DNA of 64,000 bases. Source: Flavobacterium sp. LC2016-01 (GTDB taxonomy: Bacteria; Bacteroidota; Bacteroidia; Flavobacteriales; Flavobacteriaceae). The translations under genes were made by a program, and so were the position numbers. The notes under the pieces were generated by a model that was given only the letters and a program-made list of their open reading frames with translations, made no database searches and was not told the DNA's origin. The DNA is taken from the NCBI RefSeq assembly GCF_009711135.1, contig NZ_WMIC01000012.1:62001-126000 (forward strand). The letters are read 5' to 3'. Below, piece by piece: positions 17,196 to 25,538 of the stretch. Position 1 is the first letter of the stretch. Each line of letters opens with the position of its first letter.

Positions 17196-18800
17196 TTATA
17201 AATTCTCAAAGAAGTCATTTCCTTTGTCATCAGTGATGATGAAAGCAGGGAAATCTTTCACGGTAATTTTACGAACCGCTTCCATTCCTAGCTCTTCAAA
17301 ATCAACAACTTCTACTTTTAGGATATTATCTTGTGCCAAAATAGCAGCTGGGCCACCAATAGAACCTAAGTAGAAGCCACCGTATTTGTTGCAGGCATCC
17401 GTAACTTGTTTCGTACGGTTTCCTTTTGCAAGCATAACCATACTGCCGCCATGTTTCTGGAATTCATCTACATAAACATCCATACGCCCAGCCGTTGTTG
17501 GTCCAAAACTTCCTGAAGCCATTCCTTCTGGAGTTTTTGCTGGTCCAGCATAATATACAGGGTGATTTTTAAAGTATTCCGGCATTGGTTTTCCGGCATC
17601 TAATAATTCTTTGATTTTTGCGTGCGCAATATCTCGAGCAACAATTACAGTTCCGTTTAATTTCAAACGTGTTTTAATTGGATATTGAGATAATTTAGCC
17701 AAAATCGCTTCCATTGGCTGATCCAAATCAATTTCAACCGGAGCTTCTAAATGTGGTGCTGTTTCTGGTAAAAATTGTTTCGGATTTACTTCCAACTGTT
17801 CAACGAAGATTCCATCTTTCGTAATTTTTCCTTTAATATTTCTATCGGCAGAACATGAAACTCCTAATCCAACTGGACAAGAAGCGGCATGACGAGGCAA
17901 ACGAACGACACGAACATCATGTGTAAAATATTTTCCTCCAAATTGAGCTCCAATTTCACTTTCCTGACAGATTTTTTGAACTCTTTCTTCCCATTCTAAA
18001 TCACGAAAAGCCTGACCGGCCATATTTCCTGATGTTGGAAGATAGTCATAATATCCTGCAGATGCTTTTTTAACGGCGCCTAAATTCGCTTCCGCAGAAG
18101 TACCGCCAATTACTAAAGCCAAGTGATATGGAGGACAAGCCGAAGTTCCTAAATCTTTAATTTTTGCGCGAATGAAGGCGTCAAGGGATTTATCGTTCAA
18201 TAACGATTTTGTCTGCTGGTATAAATATGTTTTATTAGCAGATCCGCCTCCTTTTGCCATGAATAAGAACTCATAAGAATTCCCTTTTTTAGCATAAATA
18301 TCAATTTGAGCCGGAAGATTTGATCCTGAATTCTTCTCTTCAAACATCGTAATTGGAACGATTTGAGAATAACGTAAATTACGTTTTTGGTAGGTATTGA
18401 AAATTCCGCGGCTTAGCCATTCTGCATCATCAACACCAGTAAAAATGCTTTCGCCTTTTTTTGCCATTACAATTGCAGTTCCTGTATCTTGACAGCTTGG
18501 CAATTGACCTTCGGCTGCAACCGAAGCATTTTGAAGTAGATTATACGCCACAAAACGATCATTGTCAGTCGCTTCTGGATCGTCAAGAATTTTTCTTAGT
18601 TTTTGTAAATGTGTTGTTCTCAACATGAACGAAACATCTGTTAACGCTTCTTCAGCCAATAATTCTAGACCTTTAGGATCAACAGTTAAAACTTCGCGTT
18701 CTCCAAATTTTTCTGTTTTTACAAAATCAGAAGTGATTTTGCGGTATTGTGTCTCATCCTTTAAAATTGGATAAGGATCTTGGTATATAAAATCAATCAT
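17196..18800 (-). CDS. Fumarate hydratase, class I (4Fe-4S)
   Basis: TCA-cycle enzyme that interconverts fumarate and malate; cytoplasmic. It has 534 residues, the single-chain class I (FumA/FumB) architecture with alpha and beta halves fused. Candidate cluster cysteines are in CQDTGTA, SACPPYHLAL and GVSCSADRNIKG. The C-terminal half contains the beta-domain motif FGPTTAGRMD. A likely -7 box TAACTTTG lies on the minus strand at 18816-18823. Class I enzymes are oxygen-sensitive; no class II fumC is seen here. Confidence 0.95.
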   Translation of the reverse strand: MIDFIYQDPYPILKDETQYRKITSDFVKTEKFGEREVLTVDPKGLELLAEEALTDVSFMLRTTHLQKLRKILDDPEATDNDRFVAYNLLQNASVAAEGQLPSCQDTGTAIVMAKKGESIFTGVDDAEWLSRGIFNTYQKRNLRYSQIVPITMFEEKNSGSNLPAQIDIYAKKGNSYEFLFMAKGGGSANKTYLYQQTKSLLNDKSLDAFIRAKIKDLGTSACPPYHLALVIGGTSAEANLGAVKKASAGYYDYLPTSGNMAGQAFRDLEWEERVQKICQESEIGAQFGGKYFTHDVRVVRLPRHAASCPVGLGVSCSADRNIKGKITKDGIFVEQLEVNPKQFLPETAPHLEAPVEIDLDQPMEAILAKLSQYPIKTRLKLNGTVIVARDIAHAKIKELLDAGKPMPEYFKNHPVYYAGPAKTPEGMASGSFGPTTAGRMDVYVDEFQKHGGSMVMLAKGNRTKQVTDACNKYGGFYLGSIGGPAAILAQDNILKVEVVDFEELGMEAVRKITVKDFPAFIITDDKGNDFFENL

Positions 18801-18815
18801 TGTTTTGTTTTTTTA

Positions 18816-18823
18816 CAAAGTTA
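18816..18823 (-). promoter_or_regulatory. Likely -7 promoter box of the fumarase gene
   Basis: Reads TAACTTTG on the minus strand, matching TAnnTTTG, 16 nt from the start codon. No convincing upstream TTTG box was found. Confidence 0.4.
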
Positions 18824-18872
18824 GAAATTATTTACCTAAGAAAGAATTTGAATTAGGGGTGTTTTAAAGTGA

Positions 18873-19601
18873 TTATTCTTGTTTATGAAAGTCATCAAAA
18901 CTCATTTTTTTCTCAAAATAAGTCTTGTCTTTTGCCGAAAGCAATTGCTTTTTCCAATGATTTCCGTTTAAGCGAAAAATAATCGAATCAGAGTGAGTAA
19001 CGGTTCCCATATTTTCGTCGTTATCATCCGGTACAAATGCAACGGTTTTACAGTAGAATAATTCAGGATTGGCTTTCTTCGACGGATTTTCGAATTCAAC
19101 CCAATTCCCCCAGCCACTGTCAGACAGCGTGTACCAATCATAAACCAACTGTAAGTCGTTGTTTTTTAAATAATACAAATAGTTTTCGTGCATATAACCA
19201 CATGCAGGATATCCAAAACCCAGTTGAATAAAAAGAGAACTTTCGATACTCTCTCTGCCCAATCCATAAATAAGATTCCATTCGGATCCTTCTTCAATTC
19301 CTTTAATAGTAATTTCGGTATTGGCAGTTTTCGTCTTATTAAAATAAAAATCAAGTCGGTATTTTCCCGTTACAACACTATCCTTATCCATTTTTTTATC
19401 TAACAGATGTGCCAAAATATAATTATCCTTTGCAGTTTCTCCATTTGTATAAACAGAAACGGTATCTGTTTTTAAGAAAATTTCTTTTTCCGTAATCGCT
19501 TCTGTTTTGGTTTTAGAAGTTTTTTCAGAAGTTTGATTTGCCGGCTTTGGTTTTTGGCAACCAATTAAAAGAAATAGGATAAAAAGGCATTGTGGTTTCA
19601 T
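18873..19601 (-). CDS. Lipoprotein of unknown function
   Basis: A 242-residue lipoprotein with signal peptide and lipobox LIGC (Cys about 15). A Lys/Thr/Glu-rich linker (about 16-45) precedes a predicted beta-rich domain with a YPACGYMHENYLYYL segment and many aromatic residues. No known family was recognised. It lies 59 bp downstream of the SpmAB-like gene on the same strand and may be co-transcribed with it. Confidence 0.7.
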   Translation of the reverse strand: MKPQCLFILFLLIGCQKPKPANQTSEKTSKTKTEAITEKEIFLKTDTVSVYTNGETAKDNYILAHLLDKKMDKDSVVTGKYRLDFYFNKTKTANTEITIKGIEEGSEWNLIYGLGRESIESSLFIQLGFGYPACGYMHENYLYYLKNNDLQLVYDWYTLSDSGWGNWVEFENPSKKANPELFYCKTVAFVPDDNDENMGTVTHSDSIIFRLNGNHWKKQLLSAKDKTYFEKKMSFDDFHKQE

Positions 19602-19660
19602 TAATGTTTGATATTTATTAATTTTTTTGTGTTAAACTCAATTTAATTATATATAAAGAT

Positions 19661-21100
19661 TTAAAAAAACCAAGTTGCCACAAAAATCGCCGTAATAACA
19701 CAAATTAAATCTACCAAAAGCATTGTGCCTAAAGCATAACGCGTATTTTTTATATTAATCGAACCAAAGTAAACCGCAATTACATAAAAAGTGCTTTCAG
19801 CACTGCATTGAAAAATACTGCTCAATCTTCCCGTTAGAGAATCTGCGCCAAAAGTATTCATAGAATCAATCAAAAAGCCTCTTGATCCCGCAGAGCTAAA
19901 AGGACGTAACATTGCTACAGGTAAAGCATTCGTGATTTCTTGACTTACACCTAAATTCGAAAATACAAATCCGATTCCATCACTGATAATTTCAAATAAG
20001 CCACTGTTTCTGAATAAAGAAATGGCAACCAGCATTCCCAAAACATAAGGGAAAATGGTAACTCCGGTTTTAACTCCGTTGTTCGCGCCGACTACAAATG
20101 TGTCAAAAACAGTCGTGTCAGCTTCTTTAAATTTTTTCTCATGAACAAATGAGAAAATCAAGGTAAATGCAATAATTGCAATTAATATTAACCCAGAAAG
20201 GTTAGACGTAAAATAATTTTTTCCAATTAAATCCAAATGATTCACATACATAAGCAAACCAACAATTGCTGCAATTAAAACCATTAAACCAATAAGAAGT
20301 GAAGCACTTTTAAAATTGATTTTTTGTTTGATTCCCACAATTAAGAAAGCGGCAATTGTGCCAATAAATGAGGTTATAATGCATGGCAGCATGACATCGG
20401 CTGGATTTGTTGCATTTGCCGCTGCACGATATCCAATAATCGAAGTCGCGATTAAGGTTAATCCAGACGCATGAAGACACATAAACATAATCTGCGCATC
20501 ACTAGCTTTGTCTTTATCGGGGTTTATTTCTTGTAAACTTTCCATGGCTTTCAGTCCAAAAGGCGTTGCGGCCGAATCTAAACCTAAGAAATTAGCAGCA
20601 AAGTTTAGCGTCATATAGGATATCGACGGGTGATTTTGTGGGATACTTGGAAATACTTTCACAAATACCGGACTCAAAAGTTTCGCTAATTTTCCAGAAG
20701 CTCCGGAAATAATCAAAAGTTCCATTAAACCGCAAAAGAAAGCCAAATAAGCAATAAGCGGCAGAATTATATCAACTAAAGTAGTTTTACAAGTTGGCAG
20801 CAAACCATCAGATTTTTGAAGACCGCTGTAAATTTTTACCGTTTTGTTTTTGTAAACGTAAGTAGTATCGGCATTTAGCGTATCGCGATTGATAATCATG
20901 GTTTGATCCTTCGCTTTTGTAATACTGTCTTTTATGAAAGCTGGAAGCTGTTCGATGTATTTTTCAGAAACCAAAATTGGGTCGTCTTTTTTTCCATTCA
21001 ATACAGAATCAACAGTATAAGTATTGGCAGTAAATAAACTGACTACAATAAAGAAAATTGAAGAAATGAAAATCGCTAACCAAAATCTGCTTAAAACCAT
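19661..21100 (-). CDS. SpmA-SpmB-like nucleoside recognition (Gate) domain membrane protein
   Basis: Integral membrane protein of 479 residues with two Gate domains, corresponding to Bacillus SpmA and SpmB fused in one chain. Residues about 30-105 form an extracytoplasmic insert with a Tyr/Asp/Thr-rich sequence. The conserved NFAANFLGLDSAATPFG segment (SpmA-type) and PVAMLRPFSSAGSRGF (SpmB-type) are both visible, with about nine TM segments. The organism does not sporulate, so the role must differ; transport of a small molecule is a guess. Confidence 0.85.
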   Translation of the reverse strand: MVLSRFWLAIFISSIFFIVVSLFTANTYTVDSVLNGKKDDPILVSEKYIEQLPAFIKDSITKAKDQTMIINRDTLNADTTYVYKNKTVKIYSGLQKSDGLLPTCKTTLVDIILPLIAYLAFFCGLMELLIISGASGKLAKLLSPVFVKVFPSIPQNHPSISYMTLNFAANFLGLDSAATPFGLKAMESLQEINPDKDKASDAQIMFMCLHASGLTLIATSIIGYRAAANATNPADVMLPCIITSFIGTIAAFLIVGIKQKINFKSASLLIGLMVLIAAIVGLLMYVNHLDLIGKNYFTSNLSGLILIAIIAFTLIFSFVHEKKFKEADTTVFDTFVVGANNGVKTGVTIFPYVLGMLVAISLFRNSGLFEIISDGIGFVFSNLGVSQEITNALPVAMLRPFSSAGSRGFLIDSMNTFGADSLTGRLSSIFQCSAESTFYVIAVYFGSINIKNTRYALGTMLLVDLICVITAIFVATWFF

Positions 21101-21209
21101 AATTATATTTTTTGTAAATGTAATTATTTAGCAATAAAATGCACAAAGATTTTAGTGCCGAAAGCAGAAGTATTTATATGAAACGGCAATCTTTTAGTGA
21201 AAATTCGAT

Positions 21210-22283
21210 TTATTCAATAACAATTTTGGTTCCGAGATACTTTTCAAAAGCTTTAATTTCATCAAATAAAATTTCTTTTTTAGAGTTTTCGATCGCATTA
21301 AAAAAATGTGTTTCTACTTTGACATGATCTTTTTTGACCGTTCTTTTCCAAATTCCAATTACTTTTCCGTTTTCGAGAATAATGGGTTTAAAAATACCAT
21401 TGTTGGTAAAAGCTTTTGATTGATGTTCTGGCTGCATCGAAGCTTCTCGAGTTTTATACGAAATTAAAATCTTATCAAAAGCCGGAAGAAAATGTACGCT
21501 TTCGCGGAAGTCATTTTCAAAAGAACAATCCGTTCCAAACCAATAAATCTGTCCGTCAATTTCGATAGAATTTAATTGCAACTTAATTGCATTAATGATT
21601 TTTGAGCAGATAGTTGGAGGGAAACCAGACCACCACGAAAAGTCAGTAATCGTAGCAGGGCCGTGGCTTTCGAAGTATCGTTTTGCTAGTTTTGCGAGGC
21701 CTTCTTCTTTGGTTAATTTGGTTTTTGGTCTAGCAACTCTTTCTTCTAATAATGCATAAGTGATTTGTTTGCCTTTCATTTTTCCGTTGCAAACTAAGCC
21801 GTCGAGTTCGGCATTCATCATTAAGGCCGCACTCAAAAAATCGGCAACAGACGTTTTTTTGATGTTGAGTTCTTGCATGATTTCGTCACGTGTCAGATGA
21901 TTATTTCCTGCTAATAGTTTTTCGATTTTGGAATTGGTCTGATCGAGTTTTTTGGCATCATAACCAAATTTCTTAGCCGCCGAAGCTGTAAAACGTTTCA
22001 CTTGTGGAGCCGAAAGATCCAGCATCCAATAAATATCTTCTGAAGAAACAAAATGCCAAGTTGGACGCAAAATATGTGTCCGGATAATTTTAGCCGAATT
22101 TACAGCTTCTTCAATTTCCTTTTCAGAAGCATCACATCGGGAACCAACCGCCCATTTTGCCATTGCATAATCCTGCGCTTGCATTGCACCAAAATGCCGA
22201 ACAACTTCTTGCGGTGTGCAGGAATTTGTTTTGTACAATTTTTGAGCAACCAAACGATGATGTGAAATTTCAGAATGTGTCAC
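21210..22283 (-). CDS. AlkZ-like (HTH_42/YcaQ family) DNA glycosylase
   Basis: Winged-helix protein of 357 residues in the AlkZ/YcaQ superfamily, which excises alkylated bases or unhooks crosslinks. The signature QAQ (in AMQAQDYAMAKW, residues about 33-35) matches the catalytic QxQ of AlkZ-like enzymes. HILRPTWHFV and the later WW and YWFG segments are typical of the family. The start overlaps the stop of the small membrane protein gene by 4 nt (ATGA). Its place behind an exonuclease and ogt supports a DNA-repair role. The substrate is inferred. Confidence 0.83.
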   Translation of the reverse strand: MTHSEISHHRLVAQKLYKTNSCTPQEVVRHFGAMQAQDYAMAKWAVGSRCDASEKEIEEAVNSAKIIRTHILRPTWHFVSSEDIYWMLDLSAPQVKRFTASAAKKFGYDAKKLDQTNSKIEKLLAGNNHLTRDEIMQELNIKKTSVADFLSAALMMNAELDGLVCNGKMKGKQITYALLEERVARPKTKLTKEEGLAKLAKRYFESHGPATITDFSWWSGFPPTICSKIINAIKLQLNSIEIDGQIYWFGTDCSFENDFRESVHFLPAFDKILISYKTREASMQPEHQSKAFTNNGIFKPIILENGKVIGIWKRTVKKDHVKVETHFFNAIENSKKEILFDEIKAFEKYLGTKIVIE

Positions 22284-22684
22284 AATTTGTTTTTATAATA
22301 GAAAATTAAAAAAGAAAACAATATTAATTGCTGAATGACTAAAATATAAATTCCAAATTTTAACTGACTTTGATTAAAGTAGATAAAATATACAGACGAA
22401 AGTAGGCATAAAATGATAAGTGTATATATTAATTTATGTCTTTTAAAATGAAAAGAAATTATTTCTAATAGAATAGAAATGGGAATTAAAAGAACAATAA
22501 AAAGATCTATTGTTTCCAAATAGGGATATCTTAAATGGTAAAAAATACTTTTAGTTATTTCGATACTATATTCGAGGTAATTTATTGAATAGGAGCTAGA
22601 ATGAGTTACCGAATTTTCAAAAAATGGAAAAAATAAAATCCCCATTGCTGATAATAGTAAAAAGTAAATCAATAGATTTTTCAT
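22280..22684 (-). CDS. Small membrane protein of unknown function
   Basis: Start set at the internal ATG (22684, MKNLLIYFLLLSAMG), because the longer version would overlap the exonuclease gene by 26 nt and has a charged leader ahead of TM1. It has 134 residues with four hydrophobic segments, including a hydrophobic N-terminus and a C-terminal helix. No family recognised. It is translationally coupled to the AlkZ-like gene (ATGA) and sits 10 nt after the exonuclease. Confidence 0.65.
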   Translation of the reverse strand: MKNLLIYFLLLSAMGILFFPFFENSVTHSSSYSINYLEYSIEITKSIFYHLRYPYLETIDLFIVLLIPISILLEIISFHFKRHKLIYTLIILCLLSSVYFIYFNQSQLKFGIYILVIQQLILFSFLIFYYKNKL

Positions 22685-22694
22685 AGCTGCCTTT

Positions 22695-23408
22695 TTAGAC
22701 GTGAATAATCTCTTCGTCAATAAGCAATTCTTCTCTGCGTAAGCGAAGGAAAATCTGTGCTACAGCAATGGTGTCTTTTTCGCAATACGTTACAATTCGG
22801 TCAATATCTTTTTCGACATAAAAAACATGTGCAACTTGACTTCCGTCGATATCGCCTTTTGGAGATGGAACTCCGAGAATTTTGGTCAGTAATTTTAAAG
22901 AAGTAAAATGCTTGTAATCGCCAAATTTCCATAATTCCAAAGTGTCTAAATGCGCAATTTCCCAAGGTTTTTTGCCAAATAAATTCAGTTTATCAGGAAT
23001 TGCGATTTGGTTGATAATCATTCGTCGCGCAATAAACGGAATATCAAATTCTTTGGCATTATGTCCGCATAATAAATGCTGTGGCTGATTGAAATGATTA
23101 TTCAGCAGATTATTGAAGTCTTTCAGAATCTTTTTTTCTTCTCCAAAAAAAGATGTTACTCTAAAATTTCGAATATCTCCTTTGATTGTAAAATAACCAA
23201 CAGAAATACAAACAATCTTTCCAAACTCCGCCCAAATCCCGGCACGATCATAAAACTCTTCAGGCGTAAAATCATCTTTTCGCTGATATTGCGTTTTCTG
23301 ATCCCAAAGCGATTGCATTTCTAAGTCAAGCGAATTGAAGTTTTCTTCTTCCGGAACGGTTTCTATATCAAGAAATAAAATGTTGTTGAGGTTAATTTTT
23401 TCAATCAT
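22695..23408 (-). CDS. 3'-5' exonuclease, DEDDy (PolB-like RNase H fold)
   Basis: A 237-residue stand-alone proofreading-type exonuclease. The three motifs are present: Exo I FLDIET (residues 12-17), Exo II GHNAKEFDIPF (about 115-125) and Exo III with Tyr-x3-Asp in YCEKD near the C-terminus. It resembles the predicted PolB-associated exonuclease family. It is the first gene of a three-gene unit with a membrane protein and an AlkZ-like glycosylase. Confidence 0.86.
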   Translation of the reverse strand: MIEKINLNNILFLDIETVPEEENFNSLDLEMQSLWDQKTQYQRKDDFTPEEFYDRAGIWAEFGKIVCISVGYFTIKGDIRNFRVTSFFGEEKKILKDFNNLLNNHFNQPQHLLCGHNAKEFDIPFIARRMIINQIAIPDKLNLFGKKPWEIAHLDTLELWKFGDYKHFTSLKLLTKILGVPSPKGDIDGSQVAHVFYVEKDIDRIVTYCEKDTIAVAQIFLRLRREELLIDEEIIHV

Positions 23409-23500
23409 TATTGAGACATCTTAGATGTTAGATTTTTAGACTTGTTAGATTTATAAAAGTACAAAAAACCAATCTTTATATAAGAATTAACGTATGTTTT

Positions 23501-23977
23501 TTAAAACAAACTTTGTTGAGCAGAAGGACTTTCGTGTTCAAGTAACCATTTTTTGCGGGACAAACCTCCGGCGTAACCGGTTAAAGAACCATTCGTGCCT
23601 ATAACCCGATGACAGGGAACCACAATCCAAAGCGGGTTTTTGCCATTTGCCGAAGCTACCGCACGAATGGCTTTGATATCGCCCAGTTTTTTGGTTTGAT
23701 CCATGTAGCTGATGGTTTTTCCATATGGAATTTCCAATAATGCTTTCCAGACTTTTTGTTGAAATTCGGTTCCTTTCGGGTTTAGTTTTAAATCGAAATC
23801 GGTTCTTTTACCTTCAAAATATTCTGCAAGTTGCAAAACGGCGTCTTTTAAAACTTTTGGGATTTTTTTAGAGACTTCATTTGTGCCAACATCTGAAACG
23901 GAAATCACAGCAATACCATTTTCATCTCCAATGATTTTGGTGATTCCTAAAGGCGAATTGATATATGCTGTTTCCAT
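23501..23977 (-). CDS. ogt: Methylated-DNA-protein-cysteine S-methyltransferase
   Basis: Suicide repair protein for O6-alkylguanine in DNA. The internal ATG (23977, METAYINSPLG) was preferred to a 13-codon upstream extension; it gives 158 residues, the usual Ogt size. The active site IVVPCHRVIG and the upstream IPYGKTISY and RAVASANGKNP segments are intact. A minus-strand TATCTTTG box lies at 23995-24002. The gene ends 92 bp before the exonuclease start on the same strand. Confidence 0.94.
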   Translation of the reverse strand: METAYINSPLGITKIIGDENGIAVISVSDVGTNEVSKKIPKVLKDAVLQLAEYFEGKRTDFDLKLNPKGTEFQQKVWKALLEIPYGKTISYMDQTKKLGDIKAIRAVASANGKNPLWIVVPCHRVIGTNGSLTGYAGGLSRKKWLLEHESPSAQQSLF

Positions 23978-23994
23978 ATTTTTTAGGTTAATCA

Positions 23995-24002
23995 CAAAGA
24001 TA
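23995..24002 (-). promoter_or_regulatory. Likely -7 promoter box of ogt
   Basis: Reads TATCTTTG on the minus strand (consensus TAnnTTTG), 17 nt from the chosen start, which supports the internal ATG. The upstream box is not clear. Confidence 0.4.
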
Positions 24003-24016
24003 GGAAGGTTTCGCAA

Positions 24017-24180
24017 TCCCGATAGTTATCGGGAGCAAAGTTTTTTTAAACCATATAAGTTATATAAGTAATTTATGGTTTTGTGTTATCATACGATTGT
24101 CACCCTGAGCGATCCCGAGGCTTCGGGAGAAGGGCTCGCCAATTGGGACGGGGCTTCGACTTCGCTCAGCCTGACAATCT
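24017..24180. repeat. REP-like palindromic element between ogt and the SDR gene
   Basis: It contains a perfect 8-bp hairpin (TCCCGATA/TATCGGGA, 24017-24034). An 85-bp inverted repeat follows, with arms 24095-24113 and 24161-24179 around an inner TCCCGA/TCGGGA hairpin. The 26 bases at 24152-24177 recur exactly, on the other strand, at 51138-51163. GC content is clearly above the neighbouring genes. Confidence 0.75.
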
Positions 24181-24993
24181 CTAATAATTTTCTAGCTTAA
24201 ATTGATAGTTTAAAATGGTTTCAATTTTTTCGCTCGAAACAATCTTTTTAATATTCGATTTTTCAGAACTAAATTTCGGTAAAATCAAGTTTTGTTCCTT
24301 TGCTTTTTGAGTGTAATATTCCTGTCTTGTCGGATGAAAAGGCGCAACGGCATTGAAAAGTTCATTCCATTTTGATTGATTTAGGATTGCTTCGATAATT
24401 CCGATACAATCCTTCTGGTGAATCAAATTTACTGGTGCATCAGGATTTTCGAGGTTTTCTTTTCCTGCCAAAAATTTTACTGGATGACGTTCTTCACCAA
24501 TTAATCCGCCGAAGCGTAAAATGGTGGTTTCGAAATTTTGGTTTTGCTGTAAAATAGCTTCTGCCAAAAATAATTGCTTACCGCTTTCAGTCTCCGGATT
24601 CGGAATCGTTTCTTCTGTAATCAAACTGTTGTCATCTCCATAAACAGAAGTTGAACTTACAAAAAGTACTTTTTTTATCCCTGATCTCTCTATAAACGGA
24701 ATTAGATTTTCGATTTTCTGCACAAAAACTTTTTGCGAAGAATCACCCGTATTTCTTAATTTCGGAGGAATATCAATAATTAGGATTTCGCTTTCGGATA
24801 AAAAAGAAGTTATGTTTTCTGAGACACTTTCGCTCTCCAACGTTACCAAAAACGGATCTATTCCAGCTTCTGCTAAAATTGAAAGTTTGTTTTCAGAAGT
24901 TGTGGAGCCGCTTATCGAATTTCCTTTTTCGAGAAGTCTTTTGGCTAAAGGCAGCCCTAACCATCCGCACCCTAATATGCTTATTTGTTTCAT
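24181..24993 (-). CDS. NAD(P)-binding Rossmann protein, SDR/epimerase-like
   Basis: Start set at 24993 (MKQISILGCGWLGLPLAKRL); an upstream extension would run into the repeat at 25010. It has 270 residues. GCGWLG is a Rossmann dinucleotide-binding loop, and FVSSTSVYG carries the Ser/Tyr region of extended SDR enzymes, close to YeeZ-type proteins. LRFGGLIG is typical of the family. Substrate unknown. The REP-like element begins at its stop codon. Confidence 0.85.
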   Translation of the reverse strand: MKQISILGCGWLGLPLAKRLLEKGNSISGSTTSENKLSILAEAGIDPFLVTLESESVSENITSFLSESEILIIDIPPKLRNTGDSSQKVFVQKIENLIPFIERSGIKKVLFVSSTSVYGDDNSLITEETIPNPETESGKQLFLAEAILQQNQNFETTILRFGGLIGEERHPVKFLAGKENLENPDAPVNLIHQKDCIGIIEAILNQSKWNELFNAVAPFHPTRQEYYTQKAKEQNLILPKFSSEKSNIKKIVSSEKIETILNYQFKLENY

Positions 24994-25009
24994 TGTCGTT
25001 TGTATAGCT

Positions 25010-25079
25010 CTCGCAAAGTCGCAGAGGCGCAAAGTTAAATTTTTAAGCCTATTTCTTTGCGACTTCGCACCTTTGCGAG
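25010..25079. repeat. Inverted pair of CTCGCAAAG-type repeats
   Basis: Two 25-nt arms (25010-25034 and 25055-25079) are reverse complements at about 20 of 25 positions. They belong to the same family as the perfect arms at 44686-44710 and 44865-44889. The element lies in the promoter/terminator gap between the GNAT and SDR genes. Confidence 0.7.
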
Positions 25080-25088
25080 ATTAAATTT

Positions 25089-25538
25089 TTACAAATCAAG
25101 AAAAAAACAAATCTTTTCTTTTCCCTTTGCACCAATTCTGTGGTAGAATTTAATAGCTCTTTCGTTAAATTGCGGCGTGCGCCACTGCATGTTGACACAT
25201 TTTTTTTCTTTTCCGATTAATTTTATTTTATCGATTAGTGCTTCTCCAATTCCAAAATTTCGGGCTTCTTCCTCCAAAAACAAACAATCCATATAAATGA
25301 AATCGCCTGCGCTCCAGGTGGAATACGTAAAATTATAAGAAGCATAGCCCACGATATCATCATCAGTGGCAACTACTAAACAAAATAATTTGGGATTTTC
25401 ACCAAATAAAGCTTCTTGTAAACCTTTTTCTTTTCCTTCTGGATCATATTCCGCTTTCTCAAATTCTGTGTGTTTTTGGCATAAGATGACCAATTTGGGC
25501 AAATCAGCTATTTCGCAATCTCTTATTGTATATTCCAT
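25089..25538 (-). CDS. GNAT family N-acetyltransferase
   Basis: Acetyl-CoA-dependent acetyltransferase of 149 residues. The CoA-binding region is modified: EEARNFGIGEALIDKI matches motif A (R/Q-x-x-G-x-G/A). YMDCLFLEEEAR and the C-terminal FYHRIGAK are typical and resemble spermidine/diamine acetyltransferases, but the substrate is not certain. The start lies inside the end of the lysR gene (16-nt overlap), so it is co-transcribed with it. Confidence 0.85.
   Translation of the reverse strand: MEYTIRDCEIADLPKLVILCQKHTEFEKAEYDPEGKEKGLQEALFGENPKLFCLVVATDDDIVGYASYNFTYSTWSAGDFIYMDCLFLEEEARNFGIGEALIDKIKLIGKEKKCVNMQWRTPQFNERAIKFYHRIGAKGKEKICFFLDL

Noticed and set aside
19661..21100. Sporulation gene
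   Set aside because: Family name only; no sporulation genes in this window, and the genus does not form spores.
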